Below are positions 45,148-54,200 of a stretch of 64,000 nucleotides of DNA, piece after piece. The first letter of the stretch is position 1; each line of letters starts with the position of its first letter. The stretch lies in assembly GCF_030209175.1 (NCBI RefSeq), contig NZ_JARVSM010000004.1, forward strand, positions 682,001 through 746,000, given 5' to 3'. The notes below the pieces were generated by a model that was given only the letters and a program-made list of their open reading frames with translations, did not search any database and was not told where the DNA came from. The stretch comes from Pseudomonas sp. efr-133-TYG-5. GTDB taxonomy: Bacteria > Pseudomonadota > Gammaproteobacteria > Pseudomonadales > Pseudomonadaceae. Both the position numbers and the translations under genes were made by a program.

Positions 45148-45942
45148 TTAGCGCTTGTTCAGCGCGTCGTATAGTTCGGGGCGCCGGTCGTTGAAGTAGC
45201 GATTGGCGGCGCGCGAGTCGAGCATCAACTGGCGATTCAGCTCACCGACGATCAACGCTTCGTCGAGTCCCGCCTGGGCGATGCGACTGCCATCCGGCGC
45301 GGCGATGCTGCTTTGCCCGCAGTAATGGATATCGCCTTCATGACCGCAATAGTTGGCGTACGCCACGTAGCACTGGTTTTCAAAGGCACGGGCGCGCACG
45401 GACACATCGGCGATGAAATCGAACGGAATCATGTTGGCGGTCGGCACCAGAATCAGCTCGGCACCTTCGAGGGCCAGGCGCCGGGCGTTCTCCGGGAACT
45501 CCAGGTCGTAGCAGATCAGGAAACCGAGCTTCCAGCCGTTGAGCTCGACGATGGGAAAGTCGCCCTCGCCTGGGCTGAACATTGAACGATCGAGATCGCC
45601 GAACAGGTGGGTCTTGCGGTAATTGCACAGGCGCTCGCCGTGGGCGTCGATCAGTTGCACGGCGTTGTAGATCTGGCCGTCGGCGGTGCGCTCCGGGTAG
45701 CCGTACAGGATCGCCAGGCCGGCAGCCTTGGCGATGCGGCCGATCTGCTGCGCCCATTCACCGTTGTAGACCTCGGCCAATGTGCTGACCGCTTCTTTGC
45801 CGATGTTGTAGCCGGTCAGGAACATTTCCGGCACCACCAGCAGGTCGGCGCCCTTGGCCTCCATCCCCAGTTGATGCAGGCGCTGCAGGTTGGCGGCAGG
45901 TTCCAGGGGCCGCGGCGGACATTGGTAAAGGGCTACACGCAT
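45148..45942 (-). CDS. davA: 5-aminopentanamidase (delta-aminovaleramidase)
   Basis: A 264-residue nitrilase-superfamily amidase converting 5-aminopentanamide to 5-aminovalerate. The triad is E39 (VVPEMFL), K110 (YRKTHLFG) and C144 (ICYDLEFPE). It follows davB by 12 bases, so both catalyse consecutive steps of lysine degradation. The davBA position next to pqqF matches P. putida. Confidence 0.92.
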   Translation of the reverse strand: MRVALYQCPPRPLEPAANLQRLHQLGMEAKGADLLVVPEMFLTGYNIGKEAVSTLAEVYNGEWAQQIGRIAKAAGLAILYGYPERTADGQIYNAVQLIDAHGERLCNYRKTHLFGDLDRSMFSPGEGDFPIVELNGWKLGFLICYDLEFPENARRLALEGAELILVPTANMIPFDFIADVSVRARAFENQCYVAYANYCGHEGDIHYCGQSSIAAPDGSRIAQAGLDEALIVGELNRQLMLDSRAANRYFNDRRPELYDALNKR

Positions 45943-45954
45943 CGGGGATTCCTC

Positions 45955-47637
45955 TTACTCGGGCAGGGCGATAGGGCCGATGTCTTTGAACACATCACCC
46001 GGGCCTGGGTTCTCTTTATGTGTCGACCCACCGAAGTGCTTCATGATTCCCCACACCGCGTTGAGCGATGTCTGCACCGCGCCTTCGACCCACGCCGGCG
46101 TCCACGAAACGTCGTCGCCGGCGATGAAGATCCCGCGCTGCTCCGCCGGCATGTCGTCCTGCATGAAGTGCGCATACATGCGCTGGTTGTAGCGGTAGTG
46201 GCCGGGCAGGGCACCCTTGAACGCACCGAGGAAGTAAGGGTCGGCCTCCCACGACACGGTGATCGGATCGCCAATGATCCGCGCGGCGATGTCGACTTTC
46301 GGGTAGATCTTTTTCAACGCGTTCAACGCCAGTTCAACGCGTTTTTCCACCGGATGCGGGAGCATTTTCAGCGCGTCGCTCATCCACGAGTAGGACAGGC
46401 AGATCACCCCTGGCTTGTCGTCGCCGTTGTCAAACAGATAGGTGCCGCGGGTCAGGCGATCGGTGAGGGTCATGCTCATCAGGTCGCGGCCGGTCTGCGG
46501 ATCCTTGTCCTTCCAGAACGGCCGGTCGACCATGACGAAAGTCTTCGACGACTGCATGTAGCGCGTGCGGTCGAGGGCCATCCACATCTTTTGCGAGAAC
46601 AGGGTTTCGTCACATTCGATCTGCGTGGTCAGCAGCCAGCTCTGACAAGTGGTCAGCACGGCGGCGTATTCGCGGGTGTCGCCATTGTTGTCAGTGACCG
46701 CAAAGCGACCGTCCGGCGCATGGGCGATTTTCTTCACCCCCGAGCGCGGCGCGCCACGGTGCAGGGATTTCAGGCTGGTGCCCTCTGGCCAGTGCACGCA
46801 GCGCTCCGGTACATGGCGCCAGATGCCTTGCGGAACCTGCTCGACGCCACCCACCACCAGATGCTGGTGATCGTCGCAGTTGGTCATGACCACGCGGAAG
46901 ATTTCCAGCATCGAGTTGGGGAAGTCCGAGTCCCAGCCACCGGTGCCGAAACCGACCTGGCCGAACACTTCGCGGTGATGGAACGACAGCTTGGCGAAGG
47001 CTTTCGAGGTGGCGACAAAGTCATAGAACGTGCGGTCGTCCCACAGCGGCACCAGGGTGTTCCACAGCGCTTTGAGGCGTGGCACATCGCGGTCGCGAAT
47101 GGCTTGCTGGATCTCGGAGAACTGCGAACCGGCCTCCAGGGCATCGGCCCAGGCGTCAGCAACTTCCTGGAACAGTGCAGGAAGATCGGCCAGTTTCTGT
47201 GCGTAATGGGTTTTGCCTTCCAGATCAATCACGGTGCTGCCGGAGGCTGCGGTGAGCGGGTTGGGGAAGGGTTTGGTTTGCAGGCCGAGCTTGTCGACAT
47301 AGTGGTAGAACGCCGTGGACGACACCGGAAAGCGCATGCCGCCCAGTTCCGCGACGATGCCGTCGGTGCCGTTGAACGCCTGCGAGCGCAGGCGCCCGCC
47401 GAGCTTCGACGCTTCGTAGACCACCGGTTTCAGGCCCAGCTTCATCAGTTCGTAAGCGGCCACCAGCCCGGCGATACCGGCGCCGACAATCGCCACCTCG
47501 GCGCCGTGGTGCTGCTCGGGAATGCTGCCCAGGCCGGCCGGGTGTTCGATCCAGTCGTCGAACGCGAAAGGAAAGTCCGGGCCGAAAATAGTGATCGGCT
47601 TCTTACCGTCTGCAGGATGGCGATTGTTCTTGTTCAT
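45955..47637 (-). CDS. davB: L-lysine 2-monooxygenase
   Basis: A 560-residue FAD amine-oxidase-fold monooxygenase that turns lysine into 5-aminopentanamide. The dinucleotide motif is VAIVGAGIAGLVAAYEL at about 48-64, followed by VYEASKLGGRLRS. The C-terminal FAD-binding segment is GIFIAGDDVSWTPAWVEGA. The sequence is highly like P. putida DavB by eye. It is transcribed ahead of davA, and an Lrp-type gene lies upstream on the same strand. Confidence 0.93.
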   Translation of the reverse strand: MNKNNRHPADGKKPITIFGPDFPFAFDDWIEHPAGLGSIPEQHHGAEVAIVGAGIAGLVAAYELMKLGLKPVVYEASKLGGRLRSQAFNGTDGIVAELGGMRFPVSSTAFYHYVDKLGLQTKPFPNPLTAASGSTVIDLEGKTHYAQKLADLPALFQEVADAWADALEAGSQFSEIQQAIRDRDVPRLKALWNTLVPLWDDRTFYDFVATSKAFAKLSFHHREVFGQVGFGTGGWDSDFPNSMLEIFRVVMTNCDDHQHLVVGGVEQVPQGIWRHVPERCVHWPEGTSLKSLHRGAPRSGVKKIAHAPDGRFAVTDNNGDTREYAAVLTTCQSWLLTTQIECDETLFSQKMWMALDRTRYMQSSKTFVMVDRPFWKDKDPQTGRDLMSMTLTDRLTRGTYLFDNGDDKPGVICLSYSWMSDALKMLPHPVEKRVELALNALKKIYPKVDIAARIIGDPITVSWEADPYFLGAFKGALPGHYRYNQRMYAHFMQDDMPAEQRGIFIAGDDVSWTPAWVEGAVQTSLNAVWGIMKHFGGSTHKENPGPGDVFKDIGPIALPE

Positions 47638-47810
47638 GGCTGACCTTGCTGGCGACCCGACGCCGGATGCGCGTCTGAGTATAGGAAAAGATGCCAGCCA
47701 TTCTAGGGAGCGTGGAACACGTTAATAAGACGCAAAGTGTCGTCGTTTTGCCATTTGACCAAGCAAAGTGACAAGGTGATGTTTCAAATTGACCGACGCC
47801 GGCCTGGCGC

Positions 47811-48272
47811 TTAAACCGGATGCCCGCGATCGATCTTGCTGCTGAGGATGATTGAGGTGGTGGTTTTCTCGACACCGTCGACGCTGCCTATCTGATCCAG
47901 CAACTGATCCAGTTGCTCCGGCGAATCGGTGCGCAGCCACGCCACGTAATCGAATTCGCCACTCACCGCACACAGTTGCTGGACCTGGGCCATGGCGCTC
48001 AAGCGGCGCAGCACCTCTTTGCCGGATCGCGGCTGCACCTTGATCCCGACGTAAGCCTGCAATCCGCCATCCACCACGCGCTGGCCGAGGCGCACGCCAT
48101 AACCGGTGATCACCTTGGCCTTTTCCAATCGTGCTAACCGCGAAGTGACGGTGGTGCGCGCGATCCCGAGCTGCCGGGCAAGCATCGCCACGCTTTCGCG
48201 GGCGTTGATCTGCAGGGCGGCGATTAGCTGGCGGTCGATTTCATCAAGCACGGGCGGGCGGGTGTCTGGCAA
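47811..48272 (-). CDS. Lrp/AsnC-family regulator
   Basis: A 153-residue Lrp-type regulator with an N-terminal helix-turn-helix (residues about 10-55, LIAALQINARESVAMLARQLGIARTTV begins it) and a C-terminal RAM ligand domain. It sits 173 bases upstream of davB on the same strand and is the likely local regulator of lysine catabolism, responding to an amino acid. Confidence 0.85.
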   Translation of the reverse strand: MPDTRPPVLDEIDRQLIAALQINARESVAMLARQLGIARTTVTSRLARLEKAKVITGYGVRLGQRVVDGGLQAYVGIKVQPRSGKEVLRRLSAMAQVQQLCAVSGEFDYVAWLRTDSPEQLDQLLDQIGSVDGVEKTTTSIILSSKIDRGHPV

Positions 48273-48284
48273 GGGGCGGCTCCA

Positions 48285-48779
48285 TTGGCGCGGATCGTGG
48301 ACCAGCGCATGTTACAGGCTCTGCCGGTGGGATATAGAGCCTTGTTCCGGCGCCGCTATTTCAACAACGGCGCGCATGCAGGCTTTGTGTTCTACACCAA
48401 CGACCCGAACCTGTCGGAAGAGGATGAGCAGGCGCTGCAGGCGAAGATTGCCGGGAGCAAGGGCGTGGGTAACTTCCGCTCGCTGTTCGTGAACATTCCC
48501 GGGGGCAGCGACCGGGCGATTCAAATTATTCCCGTGGGGGACATTGCGACGAAGGATGAGTTTGAGCGGATCAAGAACATCACGCGCAACGACGTGATCG
48601 CGGCCTGGCGAATGAACCCGGCGTTAGCGGGGGTGATGCCAGAGAACGCGGCGGGGTTTGGGGATATCGAGAAGATCGACCGGGTGTATTCGAACAATGA
48701 GATACGGCCGATAAATCAGCTGTTTTTGCAAGTGAATGAGCATTTACGAAGTGATCGGCGGGTCTGTTGGCGCGACTGA
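48285..48779 (+). pseudogene. C-terminal fragment of a P2-type phage portal protein
   Basis: An open frame of 164 residues whose part from about residue 18 on (ALFRRRYFNNGAHAGFVFYT, then NPALAGVMPENAAGFGDIEK) resembles the C-terminal third of the P2 gpQ/PBSX portal family. A full portal protein has about 340 residues, so at least half is missing. The TTG-like start and the first 15 residues are not portal-like, and the last ten (RSDRRVCWRD) look degenerate. It is not expected to be functional. Confidence 0.8.
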
Positions 48780-48945
48780 GCACGGTTGCCACTCCTGGCG
48801 ATATGGCTTCTCGTAATAATTTATATGCGTAATTGATCTGAAAAACTGTCAGATCTGACAGTGGTCGTGGAAGTTTGTAATGGGCACGATAAATTTCAGC
48901 TTCGTTTGAAGTGTTTTAAACTTTCTATTCGCCGGAGTCATGATC

Positions 48946-49185
48946 ATGGTTATGAAAGAACTTGGTGTTTCTGTTCGGAATATGCCTGTAGGGATCTCGA
49001 AAGAAAAGTTTGAAAGCGATTTCTTTAAAGCAACTCTCCGTCGCGTCGTTTCATACAATATAAATGCAGAGAGAGTCGCGACGGTTGAGTATGACCCGTC
49101 TGCTCCAAAAATGGCGCAAACGCCTAGAGTTCGGTTAGAACCAGGGATGTATCTGTTGTATGAAGATTTGTTGTTAACGGAGTGA
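48946..49185 (+). CDS. Hypothetical small protein in the prophage relic
   Basis: A 79-residue protein (MVMKELGVSVRNMPVGISKE) without recognised domains, rich in charged residues. GGAG lies 8 bases before the ATG at 48946; ATGs at 48940 and 48952 are alternatives. Codon use is less GC-rich than in the core genes around it, consistent with phage or transferred DNA. No function can be assigned. Confidence 0.55.
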   Translation: MVMKELGVSVRNMPVGISKEKFESDFFKATLRRVVSYNINAERVATVEYDPSAPKMAQTPRVRLEPGMYLLYEDLLLTE

Positions 49186-49242
49186 AGGGATAATTTGTAG
49201 TTATAGTGATAAAATGAACACGGAGCCTTCTGGAGAGAAGTG

Positions 49243-49497
49243 ATGCGTGTTTATTGCAATATGTGTACGGAAAAAGGTCGCATAGTTTCGCGAGATGAAC
49301 TTTCGTTGGAGTTCGCCCGATTATACTGCCAGTGCTCTTCAGTAAAATGTGGCCACACGTGGGTGGCGAATCTCACGTTTTCTCATACGTTGAGCCCCTC
49401 GGCGCAGGCGGTCGATCGATTGTTGTTCGACCGTTTGCGCACGTTGTCGCGCAACGAGCAGCGTGATCTGTTCGATCAGTTGGGGGCGGTTTCCTGA
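49243..49497 (+). CDS. Ogr/Delta-like zinc-finger late activator
   Basis: An 84-residue protein with four zinc-ligand cysteines, CNMC near residue 5 and CQCSSVKCGHTW near 30-41, the pattern of the P2 Ogr and P4 Delta activators of late phage genes. The start ATG at 49243 has GGAGA upstream; the preceding GTG is less likely. A C-terminal helical tail is longer than in Ogr. It supports a P2-like phage origin for this region. Confidence 0.8.
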   Translation: MRVYCNMCTEKGRIVSRDELSLEFARLYCQCSSVKCGHTWVANLTFSHTLSPSAQAVDRLLFDRLRTLSRNEQRDLFDQLGAVS

Positions 49498-49543
49498 GGG
49501 TGCTGCTGGGGCTGTGGCGAGGGGCCCTCGCCACAGGTGACGA

Positions 49544-49909
49544 CTATTCAGTCGGGACTAGTTTATCGAGCAGTCGATTGGCGGCGATTTCCGCGACCAT
49601 GACGATCTGGGCGATGCCTTGCGCCGTTTTGCGGTGGGAGCCTTCGAGTACGCCGGCGAAGTCGTTGAGCATGACGGTGGCCGAGCCGAGGGTTTCGCAG
49701 ACGTCGACCAGTAACGGTTCGCTGGCGATGGCCGGGTTGACCTGGTAGAAGCGGTTGGGCGCGTAGGGCACGGCCATCATGTGGGCGGACAACGGGCCCA
49801 GGTGATGGTCGAGGGCGCGCTCGGCGGCTTCGTTGAATTGCTTTGAGCCGGGACATGCGTAGGGGGATGCCGGGTCAATATCCGGCGGATTAGGCGTTAC
49901 CTTGAACAT
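49544..49909 (-). CDS. DUF6124 (formerly DUF3077) family protein
   Basis: A 121-residue soluble protein beginning MFKVTPNPPDIDPASPYACP. The family is common and mostly restricted to Pseudomonas, often in several copies, with unknown function. It has a predicted C-terminal helical bundle (residues about 75-118). A GAAGAAG-like ribosome site precedes the start. It follows a highly structured RNA region on the same strand. Confidence 0.8.
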   Translation of the reverse strand: MFKVTPNPPDIDPASPYACPGSKQFNEAAERALDHHLGPLSAHMMAVPYAPNRFYQVNPAIASEPLLVDVCETLGSATVMLNDFAGVLEGSHRKTAQGIAQIVMVAEIAANRLLDKLVPTE

Positions 49910-49944
49910 TCTTCTTTTTCCCTATGTTATGCGGCCAAGACCCT

Positions 49945-50171
49945 GGCTACTAAACGAGGGTGGAGGCAGCCGTACGCAGGTTAGTAGACCGGGGAAAAGA
50001 AGAAAGCCGGCGTGCCCGAGGGCACCCTACGCACAGCCGCCATCAAGCTCAGGTAATTGCTACCTGTTCTGACAAACGCTTGTGCTCTTCAATTACCTCG
50101 GGCTACTAAACCCGATCACTGGGAATCAGTGACACGACTCAAGTTACCGATGGCCTCTAGGGAGCACAAGC
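49945..50171 (-). ncRNA. Structured, self-complementary RNA region (C4-like candidate)
   Basis: Within 230 bases upstream of the DUF6124 gene there are five matched pairs. They are GGTAATTG/CAATTACC (50052-50059, 50090-50097), GCTTGTGCTC/GAGCACAAGC (50078-50087, 50162-50171), GTGCC/GGCAC hairpin (50012-50025), TCACTG/CAGTGA hairpin (50116-50132) and GGCTACTAAAC/GTTAGTAGACC (49945-49955, 49980-49990). A direct copy of GGCTACTAAAC lies at 50101-50111. Two of these pairs are alternatives to each other, as in an RNA switch or antisense control such as the phage C4 RNA. No gene is seen here. Confidence 0.45.
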
Positions 50172-50243
50172 CGGCGGATTCTGGCGCACGCGTAGGCAGC
50201 GGCGCAAGGTTTTGTGGGCTTTGGGACGTATCACGGCGTGTCC

Positions 50244-50621
50244 TTAAACATCGTTTTCCAGTGGTGTTAAACCGCAGCCTGTAACTGGAGAAATAGCTGA
50301 CGGAACAGGTCGTGTCGTGGTGCTTGAACGGCGGCCATGGGGCTGTTGGGAGGGGCGTGGCTTGCGCGGGCGGTGACGCCGAGGGCGAGTCGCCGGTGCC
50401 GTCGACCTGGCGTGTCCCGCACGTGATTGGACTGCAGCGCTGAGCTGACGCTCGGCTGTTTCGAACACCTGCATTTGCTGTATGCCGTACTCGATCAGGG
50501 CCAGTTTGCTGCGCTCGGTGAAGGCGACGTCGCTGGTGGATAGATCGATGAACAGTGACAGTGCGTGGCCGCACTCTTCGAACTTTTCGCGGATTTCCAG
50601 GACGTCTTTGTTCTTGGACAT
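50244..50621 (-). CDS. Hypothetical protein, possibly frameshifted
   Basis: A 125-residue frame with a convincing start: AAGGAG 8 bases before the ATG and a coherent N-terminal half (MSKNKDVLEIREKFEECGHA, helical). From about residue 67 the composition turns to R/P/T-rich, as in an out-of-frame translation. The +1-shifted frame over the same bases reads a plausible helical end (DLFRQLFLQLQAAV) with a stop at 50267. It is either a real unusual protein or a frameshifted gene. Confidence 0.5.
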   Translation of the reverse strand: MSKNKDVLEIREKFEECGHALSLFIDLSTSDVAFTERSKLALIEYGIQQMQVFETAERQLSAAVQSRAGHARSTAPATRPRRHRPRKPRPSQQPHGRRSSTTTRPVPSAISPVTGCGLTPLENDV

Positions 50622-50834
50622 TATTTAACTCCTTGTTTATATGCCGTCGGCGGCGAGTTTATTTATGTTTAAAGTTTTGCGTCAAGGTTTTTAATGCTTA
50701 GCGATTTTTGGTGGTTGGCTTTGGTAACTTGTCTGTCGCAATTTATGAAGTTTCCTACGTGTTGTCGGTCATATAGGGCGAGCTGTGTTTTTAATGTTCG
50801 GCGAAACATAGCGCGGTTATATGCAGCGATATGC
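50622..50834. other. AT-rich non-coding stretch
   Basis: About 210 bases, AT-richer than the rest of the window, with no convincing frame. It should hold the promoter of the gene ending at 50244. I see no repeat or RNA structure in it. Confidence 0.4.
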
Positions 50835-50868
50835 AAACAATAGGGGCGCAATGGCGCCCTTATTGTTT
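50835..50868. terminator. Bidirectional terminator in the prophage relic
   Basis: AAACAATAGGGGCGC and GCGCCCTTATTGTTT pair with one G-U around AATG, flanked by A- and T-runs. Confidence 0.85.
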
Positions 50869-50886
50869 TCGCGCCGTGATGCTTTT

Positions 50887-51078
50887 TTAAGCCTGGTGCA
50901 ATCGAGTGGCGGTGTAGATCGGCTGCCAGTCACAGCGCACTTCAAACAAGCCCTCATCACTGCCGGCGACGTCTTTCAAGTGCACGACGGTGACGTGGCT
51001 CGGGGTGTCGTGGGGGTGAGCACGCCAGTGTTGGGCAGTGGTGAGTTCGGCCAGGCCTTGCGCGCTTCGCGGACACAC
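50887..51078 (-). CDS. Short orphan frame, possible gene remnant
   Basis: A 63-residue frame ending VTVVHLKDVAGSDEGLFEV and further, with good codon bias in its second half and no start with a ribosome site. It continues upstream without a start through the 11-bp tandem repeat near 51105-51126, so it may be the 3' end of a decayed phage gene. Function unknown. Confidence 0.3.
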   Translation of the reverse strand: MCPRSAQGLAELTTAQHWRAHPHDTPSHVTVVHLKDVAGSDEGLFEVRCDWQPIYTATRLHQA

Positions 51079-51104
51079 GAAACCGATTCGCTGAAAAGAC
51101 CAGG

Positions 51105-51126
51105 TGTGGACACTTTGTGGACACTT
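51105..51126. repeat. 11-bp tandem direct repeat
   Basis: Two adjacent copies of TGTGGACACTT, 80 bases from the tRNA gene. It may be a recombinase-binding site of the former prophage. Confidence 0.5.
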
Positions 51127-51177
51127 TGGGTGTTGCTGAGGCTGTCAGCGATGTTTGAACGTGAAGGGGATATGTGC

Positions 51178-51202
51178 AAAAGCCGCGCAATGCGCGGCTT
51201 TC
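51178..51202 (-). terminator. Terminator of the tRNA gene
   Basis: AAGCCGCGCA and TGCGCGGCTT form a perfect 10-bp stem just past the tRNA 3' end, with T-rich flanks on the minus strand. Confidence 0.85.
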
Positions 51203-51206
51203 AAGG

Positions 51207-51283
51207 TGGTGGGCCCACACGGACTTGAACCGTGGACCAAAGGATTATGAGTCCTCTGCTCTAACCAACTGAGCTATAGGCCC
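51207..51283 (-). tRNA. tRNA-Ile (CAU anticodon, lysidine-type)
   Basis: A 77-base tRNA including an encoded CCA. The acceptor pairs GGGCCTA with TGGGCCC, the D-loop reads AGCTCAGTTGGTTAGAGC, the anticodon loop is CTCATAA (anticodon CAT) and the T-arm GGTTCAAGTCC. Similarity to E. coli ileX suggests tRNA-Ile2, whose C34 is changed to lysidine to read AUA; a Met elongator is the alternative. It lies 15 bases downstream of rmcA on the same strand, with the phage relic at its 3' side. Confidence 0.93.
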
Positions 51284-51298
51284 TCAGTAGGCCGCGGA

Positions 51299-54200
51299 TT
51301 ATAGCGACGGTTTCTCGGCTGTGCTATCCGAAAAATCGGATACGGCGATGCGCAGAAACGTCGCGGCGAATTCCTCAGGGGGCAGTGGCAGGCTGACGAT
51401 GTAGCCCTGGATCTGTTCGCAGCCCTCGGCGGCGAGGAATTGCTGCTGGGCCTGGGTTTCCACGCCCTCGGCGATCACGGTGAACTGCATGCTGCGGCCC
51501 AGGGCGATGATGGCGCGCACGATTGCGGCGTCGTGCGGATCGTCGGGCAGGCCACGGACGAAGGACTGGTCGATCTTGAGGATGTCCAGCGGCAGGCGCT
51601 TGAGGTAGCTCAATGAGGAGTACCCGGTGCCGAAGTCGTCGATGGCCAGTTGCACGCCGAGGTGTTTGAGCTGGTGCAGCACCGCCAGGGCCTCTTCGGC
51701 CTGGCTCATGATGAAGTTTTCGGTAATTTCCAGTTGCAGCAGATCCGGCCTAAGGCGGTTTTCCTTGAGCAGTTGCTCGATGCGGCCGAGCAGGTTCGGC
51801 TGACGCAACTGCGCGCCGGCGAGGTTGACCGAGAGCGGGCCGAGGGATTCGTAGATCTGGTGCCACTCGAACATTTGCCGGCATGCGGTCTCCAGCACCC
51901 AGTCGCCGATTTGCAGGATCATGCCGTTCTCTTCGGCCAATGGAATGAAGTGCTCGGGCGGCACTTCGCCGAAGGTCGGATGACGCCAGCGGATCAGCGC
52001 TTCGGCGCCGACCAGGCTGTGGTCGTCGAGGCTGATTTTCGGCTGGTAATAGAGGAACAGTTCGTCGCGTTCGATGGCGCGGCGCAACTCGTGTTCCAGC
52101 GCCACCCGTTCGCTGGCCTGGGCCGTGAGGTCGCGGGTATAGCTCTCGACCCGGTTGCGGCCCTTGGCCTTGGAGCGGTACATCGCCGCGTCGGCGTTTT
52201 TCACCAGGGTGGCGACGTCGCAGCCGTCGCGCGGGTAAAGGCTGGTGCCGATGCTGGCACTGATGAAAAACTCGTGTTCGCCGGCCTGGAACGGCGCGCT
52301 GAAGCAGTTCAGCAGTTTGGTGGCGATGTTGTCGGCGTCGCTGGCCTGTTGCAGGCCGGGCAGCAAGATGATGAATTCGTCGCCGCCCAGGCGCGCCACG
52401 GTATCGATGTCGCGCAGTTGTTCCTTCAGGCGCACGGCGATGCCCTTGAGCAGCAGGTCGCCGACCGGATGGCCGAGGCTGTCGTTGATGTGTTTGAAGC
52501 GGTCGAGGTCGAGAAACAGCACCGCGCCCTGACCGCCGTTTTCCTGCTGGCTGTTGAGCGCCATGAGCAGGCGACTCTCGAACAGCGTGCGGTTGGGCAG
52601 GCCGGTGAGCGGGTCGTGGTGCGCCTGGTAATCGAGCCGGGCCTGGGCGTGCTTGAGGCTGGAAATGTCGGCGAACACCGCGACGAAATGGGTGATGAAT
52701 TTGTCGCGGTTGCGCACGGCGCTGATGGTCAGCCAGCTCGGGTACAGTTCGCCGTTCTTGCGCCGGTTGGAAATCTCGCCCTGCCAGTGACCCTCGGCGG
52801 TCAGCTGATGCCACATCGCGGCGTAGAACGCGCTGTCGTGCAGGCCCGAGGCCAGCAGGCGCGGGGTGTGGCCGAGGGCTTCGCTTTCGCTGTAACCGGT
52901 GATTTCGGTGAACGCCCGGTTGACCGCGCTGATGTGCTGCTGGGTATCGGTAATCAACACACCTTCGGCGGTGCTCTCGAACACGGTCGCGGCTTGTTGC
53001 AGTTTTTCCTGCATGAGGTGGCGTTCGGTGATGTCGCGGGCGATGGTCAGCATGCAGTCTTCATCGCCGATCGGCAGTGGACGACTGGACACTTCGCAGA
53101 GGCGGATCTGCCCGTCGCTGCGGCGGATATGGCAGCTGAAATCGCGGACGAAGCCGTCGCGGTGGAGCAGATCGAGCATCTGCTTGCGTTCGTTGAGGTT
53201 GACCCAGATCCCCAGGTCCAGCGCCGAGCGATCCACCGACATGGCGCTGTTGAAGCCGGTGATGCGGCTGAAACCTTCGTTGACCTCCAGCAGCAGGCCG
53301 TCGCTCTGGCGCGACAGCAGCAAGCCGTCCGGCGAGGCGTGGAAGGCCTTGGCGAATTTCTCTTCGGAAGTCTGCAGTTGCTGCTGGGTTTCCTTGAGCT
53401 GGGTGATGTCGCGCACCACCACCACCAGTGCCGGAGTCGTGTCGAGGTCGAACGGTTCGGCGGAAATCAGGCCGGTGAACACCTGGCCATTGTTGCGCCG
53501 AAAGGGCATCTCCAGGTTGCGGATGCTGCCGGCCTGCAAGCGCTGCAACAGGCCCGGGCCGACGCCGGGAATGCCCCAGATATTGAGCTCGGTGGCGGTC
53601 TGGCCGATGACTTCCTCGGCCTTGAGCCCGATCTGCTCCTCGAAGGCCTCGTTGACCTCCAGCAGACAGCCGTCCGACAGTCTTGCGATGACCAGAATGT
53701 CCGGGCATTGCTGGAACACCGAGGCGAATTTCTGCTCGGACTGGCGCAACGCCTCTTCGGTGCGCTTGGTTTCGCTGATGTCGATCATCAGGCCGCGCAT
53801 GACCGGCTCGTGGCCGTGTTCGATCAGGCTGACGATGTCGCGTACCCAAAGGCAGCGGCCGTCGGCGGTAATCACCCGGTAATCGAGGCTGTGATCGCGC
53901 CCGGCCAGCACTTCGTGATCGCAGAAACTCTGCGCGCGGGTCAGGTCGGCGGGGTGGATGATGTTGCGCCAGAAGCCGGGGATCAGCCAGTGCGACAGTG
54001 GATAACCGAGCAAGTCTTCGGCGTGGGGCGATACGTAGCTGTAGGTGAAATCGCTGATACGCGCTTCCCAGGCAATGGCGGACAGGCTCTCCACCAGGCC
54101 GCGGTAGTGGTACTCGCTGCTGCGCAGTTCCTGTTCGAGATCGATGCGCCGCGAGATCTCCGAACTCAGGCGCCGGTTGATGCGGATCACCACCGCCAGC

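Noticed and set aside
47638..47810. A defined Lrp operator between the Lrp gene and davB
   Set aside because: The region is AT-richer and contains GCAAAGTG repeats, but Lrp sites are too degenerate to call by eye.
50821..51228. A 135-codon plus-strand frame running through the tRNA-proximal region
   Set aside because: It overlaps a terminator at its start and enters the tRNA gene at its end; composition is not protein-like.
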